From assembly GCA_001799395.1 (NCBI GenBank), contig MGTJ01000197.1, positions 1 through 43,766 on the forward strand: a DNA stretch of 43,766 bases. Reading direction: 5' to 3'. The notes below the pieces were generated by a model. The model saw only the letters and a list, made by a program, of their open reading frames with translations, made no database searches and was not told the origin of the DNA. Position 1 is the first letter of the stretch; each line of letters begins with the position of its first letter. A program made the position numbers and the translations under genes. Origin of the DNA: Desulfobacterales bacterium RIFOXYA12_FULL_46_15. Lineage in GTDB: Bacteria > Desulfobacterota > Desulfobacteria > Desulfobacterales > Desulfobacteraceae. Below, piece after piece: positions 16,652-24,420 of the stretch.

Positions 16652-18268
16652 AGATCCTTTGAACAAAGTATCAAGATAGAATTTGGCTACCGGATCAATA
16701 GAATCGAAATGATATGACATATCTATATTTTTCTTTCCGATTTGATTTCTGATGTCAGAAGCAAGAATTTTACCCAGTTCAACACCAAATTGATCAAAGG
16801 GATTTATACCCAGGACAAACCCTTCATATACCGTTTTTGCTTCATAAAAGGAGAGAAGCATGCCGATGCTTTCAGGAGTCAAGTCATTGATGAGTATAGT
16901 AGAAGAGGGCCGGTTGCCGCTGAAATATTTGGCTTTGTTTTCATCATCCTGACCGACAGCAAGGGCCTGGGCCTGGGCAATCATGTTTGCCCACAGTTCC
17001 TGATGGTTGTAAACACCTTTTGATGTCGTCTGGTTTCTTTTGTAAACCGGATTTACAACTCCGATAAATTCAATGGGAAAGGGACTCCCCTGATGGGCAA
17101 ACTGGAAAAAAGAATGCTGGGCATTTGTCCCGGGTTCTCCAAAAATGATTACTCCTGTCTTATAGTCTGTAGATTGCCCATTCATTGTGGTTCCTTTTCC
17201 AAGGCTCTCCATATGTAATTGCTGGATATGGGGGGCTAACTTTGACAGAGCTGAACAGTATGGAATGATCGCCTGGGCGGCATAAACTAGAAAATTTGAA
17301 TTCCATATACCTATAAGGGCAGAGATTAAAGGGATGTTTTTTTCTTCCGGGGCATTGGAAGCATGTAGGTCCATTTCATGGCATCCTTTTAAAAAACGGA
17401 TGAAAATATCATAGCCAAATGCAAGGCTCAAGGGAACCCCGCCTACTGCTGAAGTAACGGAATATCTTCCACCGATAAAATCGAACATATGAAAAGAGGC
17501 AAGAACAGGATTTGAAGGGTCATCACCAGGACTTCCCTTTGATGTGACTGTGACGAGATGGTTTGCCGGATCAAGATGATGATCTTTTAAAAATAAAAGC
17601 GCCTGTTCTATATTAGCCATAGTCTCGGTTGTGGTATAAGATTTTGAAATGACTATCCAGAGGCAGGTTTCAGGATTAATTTCCTTAATGATCTGACCAA
17701 AATTATCAATATCGACGTTGGGCAAAAAATGAAGATTTATTATGGGCTTGATACTGTGTTTCAATGCATTAAATATAAATTCACATCCAAGATAGGAACC
17801 CCCTATACCAATAATTACAGCGTCAGTAAACGCCTTTCCGGCATAGCCTTTAATCCTTTTTTGATGTATTTTGGAAGAAAATGTTTTGATTTCCTCATTC
17901 ACCTGATTAATTTCAAGCTTGATATCCTCACCATTCAGAAAAACAGGGGTTTGGGTAAAATCTCTGGTCGCAGTATGAAGGACGGCTCTGTTTTCTGTTA
18001 CATTAATAATTTCTCCGGAAGCCATCTTTAAAAATCTATTTTTTATTTTTGCTTCTCTGGCAACCTGGATTAATTTTTTAAATATGTACTCATCTATTCT
18101 TTGTTTTGAAAAATCATAAAAAAAATTATTAATCCGGATTGAAAAACGATTGAGTCTATCAGGGTGTTGAATGAGTTTCTTTAAATGGTTATTTTCTTTA
18201 TTAATTTCTTTTGATAATGTTTTTAATTCTTTGTATAAATAGGAATGGCTGAATTGAGGTTGATTCAT
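16646..18268 (-). CDS. pgi: glucose-6-phosphate isomerase
   Basis: Interconverts glucose 6-phosphate and fructose 6-phosphate in glycolysis and gluconeogenesis. It is a 540-residue SIS-fold isomerase with the family stretches VIIGIGGSYLGCEF, ISKSYTTTETM, FDFIGGRYSVTSAVG (conserved GGR) and MESLGKGTTMNG. The C-terminal NPFDQFGVELGK is the PGI signature. AGGAGAAAA precedes the ATG, and a well-formed promoter lies upstream. It is divergent from the beta-helix/glmM pair and supplies the fructose 6-phosphate those genes ultimately draw on. Confidence 0.95.
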   Translation of the reverse strand: MNQPQFSHSYLYKELKTLSKEINKENNHLKKLIQHPDRLNRFSIRINNFFYDFSKQRIDEYIFKKLIQVAREAKIKNRFLKMASGEIINVTENRAVLHTATRDFTQTPVFLNGEDIKLEINQVNEEIKTFSSKIHQKRIKGYAGKAFTDAVIIGIGGSYLGCEFIFNALKHSIKPIINLHFLPNVDIDNFGQIIKEINPETCLWIVISKSYTTTETMANIEQALLFLKDHHLDPANHLVTVTSKGSPGDDPSNPVLASFHMFDFIGGRYSVTSAVGGVPLSLAFGYDIFIRFLKGCHEMDLHASNAPEEKNIPLISALIGIWNSNFLVYAAQAIIPYCSALSKLAPHIQQLHMESLGKGTTMNGQSTDYKTGVIIFGEPGTNAQHSFFQFAHQGSPFPIEFIGVVNPVYKRNQTTSKGVYNHQELWANMIAQAQALAVGQDDENKAKYFSGNRPSSTILINDLTPESIGMLLSFYEAKTVYEGFVLGINPFDQFGVELGKILASDIRNQIGKKNIDMSYHFDSIDPVAKFYLDTLFKGSL

Positions 18269-18312
18269 TTTTTCTCCTAGTAGATCTATTAATTACAGGA
18301 AAGTTGGAATAA

Positions 18313-18341
18313 TCATACGAAAACCTTTTACAGCGGTCAAG
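18313..18341 (-). promoter_or_regulatory. pgi promoter with overlapping dyad
   Basis: On the minus strand TTGACC (18341-18336) is followed, after exactly 17 bases, by TATGAT (18318-18313). Both boxes match the sigma-70 consensus at five of six positions. The -35 box lies inside an inverted repeat, CGGTC-AA-GACCG (18335-18346), which could be an operator. Confidence 0.55.
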
Positions 18342-18397
18342 ACCGTACTTCGAAAATACCTTGACAATTCAACCCACAGGCAATTATTTATAATCTC

Positions 18398-19615
18398 ATG
18401 AAGAATATTGTTGAAATGCTTATCAAAAAAGGGGTCAATATACCAAACCCGGCAACCGTCTTTATTTCGGATGAAGTCAATATCGACAGGATATCCGGTG
18501 AAAACGTTACAATTTATGGCGGCTGCAAAATATTTGGAGAAAAATCCCTGATAATGAAAAATTCTCAAATCGGATATGAAGCTCCGGTTACACTTGAGAA
18601 TACCTTCCTGGGCGAAAATACAAAATTAATGGGTGGGTTTTTTAATGGTGCGGTTTTTGCCGGTGATAATACATTTGGTTCCGGTGCCCATGTCAGAAAT
18701 GGTACAATACTTGAAGAAGAAGCCAATGCAGCTCATACCGTCGGTTTAAAACAAACGATCTTGTTTCCATTTGTAACCCTTGGCAGCCTGATTAATTTCT
18801 GTGATTGTTTTATGGCCGGCGGTACTAACAGGAAAGATCATTCAGAGGTAGGGTCTTCTTTTATCCATTTTAATTATACACCTCACCAGGATAAAGCAAC
18901 GCCCTCCATGATGGGTGATGTTCATCATGGAGTCATGCTGAATTCGAGACCAATTTTTTTAGGAGGGCAGGGGGGGCTTGTAGGACCTGTCCGAATTGCC
19001 TATGGATGTCTTTCAGCAGCAGGTTCCATCATCAGGAAAAATGAATTGAGAAACGATCGACTTTTATTGGGTGGTACCTATAAGGAAATTTCCATTCAAA
19101 GAGATTATAATAGTTACAAAAATATCAGCCATATTTTCAATAATAATATTTATTATATTGCCGGCCTGATCGCGTTGAAATCTTGGTATAAATATATACG
19201 TCCGCTATTTATTTATGATAATTTTTCGAAAAGCCTTGTAAAAGGTATGCAGGATAAACTTAATGATTGTATTATTGAAAGAGCAGTCAAGTTGAAAGAA
19301 TTCTGTCGGAATTTAGAACAAGCTAAAGAAAAGCTTTTAAAAGAAAAAAAATATATAGCTGCCGAAAATATATCAAATTATGAAAAAGTGTTAGCAAAAA
19401 TGCAATTAGCTGAGGAAGTCTTTGATTCAGCATTTGAAAAAAATGAAATAAGTGATGAGGGCGAGGCTTTTATTAAAAGTGTAGAAAAAAGAATAATGAT
19501 CATTGGGAAAAAATATATAAACGTGATCAAGAGTATCGAACCTGTGGAACAAAGTCAGGGAAGCACCTGGTTATTTAATATCGAGCGGAGAATTGTTGAA
19601 AAACTTTTAACCTGA
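18398..19615 (+). CDS. left-handed beta-helix protein resembling the GlmU acetyltransferase domain
   Basis: 405 residues in two parts. Residues about 30-230 are hexapeptide-like repeats forming a left-handed beta-helix; within them SSFIHFNYTPHQDK (N159, Y160, K166) resembles the GlmU stretch around E. coli N386, Y387 and K392, followed by the GLVGPVRI and AAGSIIRK rungs. Residues about 250-405 are lysine-rich, helical and unlike GlmU. The N-terminal uridylyltransferase domain of GlmU is absent. It lies 24 bases upstream of glmM. A role as a GlcN-1-P or other sugar acetyltransferase is an inference; the GlmU catalytic histidine is not evident. No clear ribosome binding site precedes the ATG at 18398; the ATG at 18416 is an alternative start. 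Confidence 0.7.
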   Translation: MKNIVEMLIKKGVNIPNPATVFISDEVNIDRISGENVTIYGGCKIFGEKSLIMKNSQIGYEAPVTLENTFLGENTKLMGGFFNGAVFAGDNTFGSGAHVRNGTILEEEANAAHTVGLKQTILFPFVTLGSLINFCDCFMAGGTNRKDHSEVGSSFIHFNYTPHQDKATPSMMGDVHHGVMLNSRPIFLGGQGGLVGPVRIAYGCLSAAGSIIRKNELRNDRLLLGGTYKEISIQRDYNSYKNISHIFNNNIYYIAGLIALKSWYKYIRPLFIYDNFSKSLVKGMQDKLNDCIIERAVKLKEFCRNLEQAKEKLLKEKKYIAAENISNYEKVLAKMQLAEEVFDSAFEKNEISDEGEAFIKSVEKRIMIIGKKYINVIKSIEPVEQSQGSTWLFNIERRIVEKLLT

Positions 19616-19639
19616 TAATCTGACAGGAATAAAGAAGAG

Positions 19640-20977
19640 ATGGCAAGACTTTTTGGAACAGACGGAATCAGAGGTAAAGCCAATTATTACCCCATGACAT
19701 GTGAGATTGCTTTAGGTACAGGACGGGCTGTCGGCACATTTGCAAAGAATAATGGATATAAAACCGTCATTATTGGGAAAGACACCCGTATTTCCGGAGA
19801 TATGCTTGAGGCTGCGCTTGCTTCGGGAATTACATCAACCGGTATGGATGTTCTCTTGGCAGGCGTTATCCCGACCCCGGGGATAGCCTTCCTATGCTCT
19901 GATAATCAGGACGCAGGAGCAGGGATTGTGATATCGGCTTCCCATAATCCATTTTATGATAATGGTATTAAAATATTCAAACACGATGGAACAAAACTTT
20001 CTCATAAAGAAGAAATAATGATTGAGACACTCATTCTTGATAGTCAAATTGTTTCACAAGAAGTAGTGGGGAAAATTGCTATAATTCCAGATGGTTTGCA
20101 GAAATATTCAGATTTTCTGCTGTCAAAGTTTCCATTCAAGAAACTCAGAAAAAAGTTAAAAATAATTGTTGACTGTTCAAATGGTGCAGCGTCAAAAATC
20201 AGTCATTTGATTTTTGACAGGACTTTGTTCGAAGCTCAATTTATTTCTGATTTACCGAATGGGACCAATATCAATGATAATTGCGGGTCTCAACATACTA
20301 TTCAACTCCAAAAAAGAGTGCTTATGGAAAAAGCGGATCTTGGTCTTGCTTTTGACGGAGATGCGGATCGGTTGATAGCGATAGATGAAGCCGGAGCTGA
20401 GATTACCGGGGACAAAATATTGTCGATATGTGCAAAATACGCAAAAGAAAACAATAAACTTAAAAATAATATCGTTGTAAGTACAATAATGAGCAACATG
20501 GGCTTAACTGAATTTTTGTCAGCATATGGAATACAACATATCAGAGTTGAAGTCGGAGATCGAAGAGTGCTTGAAGAAATGCAGAAATGCGATGCCGTTA
20601 TAGGTGGAGAAGACTCAGGCCATATGATTTTTCTGGACAACCACACAACCGGTGATGGCATGCTTTCTGCTCTAAGACTTATGGAAGTGATTTTAAAAAC
20701 AAAACAACCTCTTTCAAAACTTGCTTCAGAAATGACTGTATATCCCCAAGTCCTGATCAATATTGAGGTAGCCAAGTCAAAGCCTGAAATCATGAAAAAT
20801 AGTTTGATTGCAGATACAATCAAGGCTATTGAAGAAAAACTTGGAAAAAATGGCAGAGTATTGATCCGCTATTCAGGAACACAGCCTTTGCTTCGAGTAA
20901 TGGTTGAAGGTCCGGACCAGAAGACAACCGAACAGTATTGTAAAGAGCTATGTGATTGTATCAGGGCTAATATATAA
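19640..20977 (+). CDS. glmM: phosphoglucosamine mutase
   Basis: Converts glucosamine 6-phosphate to glucosamine 1-phosphate for peptidoglycan and lipopolysaccharide precursors. The catalytic phosphoserine is S101 in ISASHNP; the metal-binding loop is FDGDADR; the sugar loop GGEDSGH and phosphate loop RYSGTQP are present. The N-terminus RLFGTDGIRG and 445-residue length are standard. GAAGAG precedes the ATG. It follows the GlmU-like gene by 24 bases and is probably co-transcribed with it. Confidence 0.96.
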   Translation: MARLFGTDGIRGKANYYPMTCEIALGTGRAVGTFAKNNGYKTVIIGKDTRISGDMLEAALASGITSTGMDVLLAGVIPTPGIAFLCSDNQDAGAGIVISASHNPFYDNGIKIFKHDGTKLSHKEEIMIETLILDSQIVSQEVVGKIAIIPDGLQKYSDFLLSKFPFKKLRKKLKIIVDCSNGAASKISHLIFDRTLFEAQFISDLPNGTNINDNCGSQHTIQLQKRVLMEKADLGLAFDGDADRLIAIDEAGAEITGDKILSICAKYAKENNKLKNNIVVSTIMSNMGLTEFLSAYGIQHIRVEVGDRRVLEEMQKCDAVIGGEDSGHMIFLDNHTTGDGMLSALRLMEVILKTKQPLSKLASEMTVYPQVLINIEVAKSKPEIMKNSLIADTIKAIEEKLGKNGRVLIRYSGTQPLLRVMVEGPDQKTTEQYCKELCDCIRANI

Positions 20978-21034
20978 TAAATCAGGCCCCTTCAATCTGT
21001 TTTTGATGGTGCCTGCCTGTTCTGATGATTTTAA

Positions 21035-21742
21035 TTAATCTCTACTGTTACCAAATATCCGAAGAAGCATGATAAATAAATTGATAAAATCCAGATACAA
21101 TGTAAGGGCTCCCATGATGGCGCCTTTCCGAATCATTGCGCCTGATGCATTGTCAGGAATAGTAACCGCCATGCTTTTTAATTTCTGTGTATCATAGGCC
21201 GTGAGTCCAATAAAAACAATGACCCCCACATACGATATGATCATCTGCATTCCTGAACTTTGTAGGAATATATTTACCACAGAAGCAATTATAATTCCCA
21301 TCAGGCCCATCATCATAAATCCGCCGAGCGAGGTAAGATCCTTTTTTGTAATCATTCCATAAACACTGCACCCAAGAAAAGTAATTGCACAGATAATAAA
21401 TGTTGAAACAATGGAAGTCGCTGTGTAGGCAAGAAAAATAAAAGATAGTGTTATTCCATTTAGGACTGAATAAACAGCAAATAATGCAGTTGCCGTAGAA
21501 GCTTCAATTTTCTGTATTCTTGCGCTCAAGAAAAAAACAAACCCCAATTCTGCTATAACGAGTACAATTAACAATCCCGGTGTGCCGAATATCAATTGAA
21601 CCGCTGACTCATTATGAGCAACATAATAAGAGGTAAAGCCTGTTAAGGCAAGTCCGATAGCCATCCAATTATATACACTTCTAATGAATGAATTGGTTTT
21701 AACAAGAACGGAACTTTGTGAAAAAGAAGAAAATGAAACCAT
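21035..21742 (-). CDS. Bax inhibitor-1 / YccA family membrane protein
   Basis: A 235-residue inner-membrane protein with about seven hydrophobic segments. The family signature is visible: TSYYVAH after the first segment, LNGITLSF, and the C-terminal GLTAYDTQKLK followed by LYLDFINLFIMLLRIFG. Members are proton- or calcium-leak channels or modulators of the FtsH protease; the specific role here is unknown. GGAGGTTACAA gives a strong ribosome binding site. It stands alone, converging on glmM. Confidence 0.92.
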   Translation of the reverse strand: MVSFSSFSQSSVLVKTNSFIRSVYNWMAIGLALTGFTSYYVAHNESAVQLIFGTPGLLIVLVIAELGFVFFLSARIQKIEASTATALFAVYSVLNGITLSFIFLAYTATSIVSTFIICAITFLGCSVYGMITKKDLTSLGGFMMMGLMGIIIASVVNIFLQSSGMQMIISYVGVIVFIGLTAYDTQKLKSMAVTIPDNASGAMIRKGAIMGALTLYLDFINLFIMLLRIFGNSRD

Positions 21743-21923
21743 TTGTAACCTCCATCAAATTTATAGTTAATGTTTAATATGACATGAATATAACATGAAA
21801 AGAAAAGATTTCAAGATTACAATTTGATTAGGTGTGTTGGGACGCATTCGTTTCAATAAATTACAAAGCATTTAGTTTACATAATATCTATTATCAGACC
21901 TACGATAATGTATTAATAAAATA

Positions 21924-21952
21924 TTGTGAAAATAGCCCCTTTGTTTTATATA
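21924..21952 (+). promoter_or_regulatory. candidate promoter of the xseA-xseB-ispA-dxs-tlyA operon
   Basis: TTGTGA (21924-21929) and TATATA (21947-21952) are separated by 17 bases, 37 bases upstream of xseA. The rest of the 246-base gap between the BI-1 gene and xseA is AT-rich with no other structure that I can see. Confidence 0.45.
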
Positions 21953-21988
21953 TAAAAACTTTATTATAATAAGGCTTGTATTGTATTA

Positions 21989-23263
21989 ATGATGGCAGAA
22001 AAACAGACTGGACATATCTACACAGTATCTATACTGACAAGAGAAATAAAAACTCTCTTAGAAGAAACATTTCCTTTTATCTGGGTTACCGGTGAAATTT
22101 CAAACTACTCAGTTCCTTCTTCCGGACATTCTTATTTTACGCTTAAAGATCAGCAGGCCTCAATCCAGGCTGTGATATTTAAAAATCAGAAACTCAAGCT
22201 TCGATTCGAACCTGAAAATGGTATAAAAATTTACGGGCTTGCACGATTGTCCATTTATGAACCCAGAGGTACATATCAGCTTATATTCGAACATCTGGAA
22301 CCCGAAGGCATCGGCTCCATTCAAATAGCCTTTGAACAACTTAAGCGCAAATTGTCAGATAAGGGATATTTTGATCAGAAGTTTAAAAAACCGATTCCTT
22401 TTTTATCTTCAAATATATGTATCATCACTTCTGGAACCGGAGCTGCACTCAGAGATATTATTCATATATCTAAAAGACGATTTTCAAATATTAACCTTGA
22501 AGTTTTGCCTGTTAAAGTTCAAGGAGCCGGGGCTGAACAGGAAATAATTGAAGCCATTCACTTCGCCAATAAACGCCAAAAGGCTCAAGTTATTATCTTG
22601 GCCCGTGGAGGCGGTTCTATTGAAAATTTTTCTGCATTTAATTCAGAATTGGTTGCCGATGCTGTTTTTCTTTCAAAGATACCCATAATTACAGGCGTCG
22701 GCCATGAAACAGATTTTACAATTGCCGATTTTGTTGCCGATCTACGGGCGCCTACACCTTCAGCCGCTGCTGAACTTGCTATCCCTGATAAACAAATTCT
22801 GACCCAACGTGTTTTTGAATTAAGGCAACGATTGGATAAATCAATATTTGTCCGGATTTCCCATCTTAATGATATGATAGCTTCATTAACATATAGAATT
22901 AAAATCCCGGAAATGATTATTTATAGCCACAGGTTTAAAGTTGAAGAGCTCGAATTGAGGCTAAAAAATCAAATTAAAAATGCTATTCGAAATCATAAAG
23001 ATAAAATAAACGGATTGACTGATATGTTAATGCATCATTTTTATGTGATTTTTCAAAGAAATAAAATAAAGCAGCTCGAATTAATGTCTAAACTGAAGGC
23101 CTTATCACCCTTATCCGTTTTAAGCCGGGGTTACAGTATTACAAGATTCGCTTTTGATAAAAAGATTATTACCGATTCTATTTATGTGAAACCAAAAGAT
23201 AGACTTGAAATTATTCTATCCAAAGGTCGATTAATTTCAACTGTGGAGAAAGTAAATGGTTAA
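21989..23263 (+). CDS. xseA: exodeoxyribonuclease VII large subunit
   Basis: Catalytic subunit of ExoVII, which degrades single-stranded DNA from either end to oligonucleotides. The N-terminal OB-fold contains WVTGEISNYSVPSSGHSYFTLKD. The nuclease core has ARGGGSIENFSAFNSE and ITGVGHETDFTIADFVADLRAPTPSAAAE, all family signatures. The C-terminal part is helical and ends in the conserved LSRGYSI region. Length of 424 residues is typical. Start is ATG at 21989 or 21992. xseB begins 8 bases before its stop, with GGAGAAAG inside the xseA end. Confidence 0.96.
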   Translation: MMAEKQTGHIYTVSILTREIKTLLEETFPFIWVTGEISNYSVPSSGHSYFTLKDQQASIQAVIFKNQKLKLRFEPENGIKIYGLARLSIYEPRGTYQLIFEHLEPEGIGSIQIAFEQLKRKLSDKGYFDQKFKKPIPFLSSNICIITSGTGAALRDIIHISKRRFSNINLEVLPVKVQGAGAEQEIIEAIHFANKRQKAQVIILARGGGSIENFSAFNSELVADAVFLSKIPIITGVGHETDFTIADFVADLRAPTPSAAAELAIPDKQILTQRVFELRQRLDKSIFVRISHLNDMIASLTYRIKIPEMIIYSHRFKVEELELRLKNQIKNAIRNHKDKINGLTDMLMHHFYVIFQRNKIKQLELMSKLKALSPLSVLSRGYSITRFAFDKKIITDSIYVKPKDRLEIILSKGRLISTVEKVNG

Positions 23264-23501
23264 AAAACAATCGTTTGAAGCTTCGTTAAAAGAACTTGAA
23301 GAAATCGTTAAGGAGATGGAATCAGGAAATCTTTCTCTTGAAGAAGCTATTAAAAAATATGAGCACGGTATTAAACACTCAAAGTATTGCAATGCTTTTT
23401 TAAATACAACAGAAAAAAAAATTATATTGCTGGCTAAAGATAACGATGGCAACTCTATAGAAGAAATTTTTGAAGATGAACAAGATGATATTCAACCTTG
23501 A
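23256..23501 (+). CDS. xseB: exodeoxyribonuclease VII small subunit
   Basis: The 81-residue helical partner of XseA. The FEASLKELEEIVKEMESGNLSLEEAIKKYE stretch is the XseB pattern, here seen as SFEASLKELEEIVKEME followed by LSLEEAIKKYEHG. It overlaps xseA by 8 bases and its last 26 bases overlap the start of ispA, so the three genes are translationally coupled. This xseB-ispA-dxs order is widespread in proteobacteria. Confidence 0.95.
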   Translation: MVKKQSFEASLKELEEIVKEMESGNLSLEEAIKKYEHGIKHSKYCNAFLNTTEKKIILLAKDNDGNSIEEIFEDEQDDIQP

Positions 23502-24396
23502 GCACTATATTAAAGAAAAGCAGAAACTGATAAATAAATATCTGGGTATTATTCTTCATCAGTTTGATAAAAAAAGAGAATTAGTTATGGCAATGGAGCA
23601 TTCTCTTATGGCAGGAGGCAAAAGGTTGCGCCCTATTCTCTCTTTAGCATCTGCCGAGATCTGTAGCGAAAATTTCAGTATGCTTGCCCTGCCCGCTTGC
23701 TGCGCCATTGAAATGATTCATACCTATTCCCTTATTCATGATGATTTACCGGCTATGGATAATGATGACTTGAGGCGGGGATTGCCGACCTGTCACAAAC
23801 AATTTTCTGAAGCTACGGCTATTTTAGCCGGGGATGCATTATTAACACATGCATTTCAAATTATCAGCCAACCTAAAATAGTATTTGAGACATATCCTGA
23901 CGTTGAAGTGAGGATGCAGTTGGTTTCAAAAATTTCACAAGCAGCAGGTATTATGGGCATGATTGAGGGTCAGATGCTGGATATGCAGCCCCAGATTTTT
24001 GAGTCCGGCGACTGCCTGACCCATCTTAAAAACATGCATTCCTTAAAAACAGGAAAAATGATTACCGTTAGTATTGAGTCCGGTGCCATAAGCGTCGGTG
24101 CTGATCCGGCAGACATTGAACATTTAATAGATTTTGGGGATAAAATAGGTCTCGCTTTTCAGGTAGTTGATGATATTTTAAATGTTGAAGGTGATCCGGA
24201 CAGGATGGGGAAGTCTAAAGGATCTGATATTTTAAATAAAAAAATAACCTTTCCATTGATCATTGGAATAGACGCTTCCAGAAAATTTGCAAAAGATTTA
24301 ATGGATGAAGCCATTGAATCCATTTCTTCTCTTGGTGAACAAAGTACTACCCCATTAAAGGCAATTGCCACATATATAGTTAATAGAGACCACTGA
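23476..24396 (+). CDS. ispA: polyprenyl diphosphate synthase (geranyl/farnesyl diphosphate synthase)
   Basis: Condenses isopentenyl diphosphate with allylic diphosphates to make C15 (or C10) prenyl diphosphates. The first aspartate-rich motif is HDDLPAMDNDDLRRG, the second VDDILNVEGD, and GGKRLRP lies near the N-terminus. The insertion between the two aspartates of the first motif (DDLPAMDND) is typical of bacterial FPP synthases. Start codons are available at 23470 (TTG), 23476 and 23485 (ATG); I use 23476, giving about 306 residues. It overlaps xseB and precedes dxs by 24 bases. Confidence 0.93.
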   Translation: MNKMIFNLEHYIKEKQKLINKYLGIILHQFDKKRELVMAMEHSLMAGGKRLRPILSLASAEICSENFSMLALPACCAIEMIHTYSLIHDDLPAMDNDDLRRGLPTCHKQFSEATAILAGDALLTHAFQIISQPKIVFETYPDVEVRMQLVSKISQAAGIMGMIEGQMLDMQPQIFESGDCLTHLKNMHSLKTGKMITVSIESGAISVGADPADIEHLIDFGDKIGLAFQVVDDILNVEGDPDRMGKSKGSDILNKKITFPLIIGIDASRKFAKDLMDEAIESISSLGEQSTTPLKAIATYIVNRDH

Positions 24397-24420
24397 ATAA
24401 AATATAGAGGTTTATCGATT

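Noticed and set aside
18904-18932. 10-bp exact inverted repeat inside the GlmU-like gene
   Set aside because: Arms CTCCATGATG/CATCATGGAG arise from codons for a repetitive M-M-G-D-V-H-H stretch; a 10-bp hairpin is within chance expectation for 44 kb.
20983-21015. Possible terminator between glmM and the BI-1 gene
   Set aside because: Only five contiguous pairs (CAGGC/GCCTG) with a mismatch beyond and no T-run directly after; too weak to annotate.
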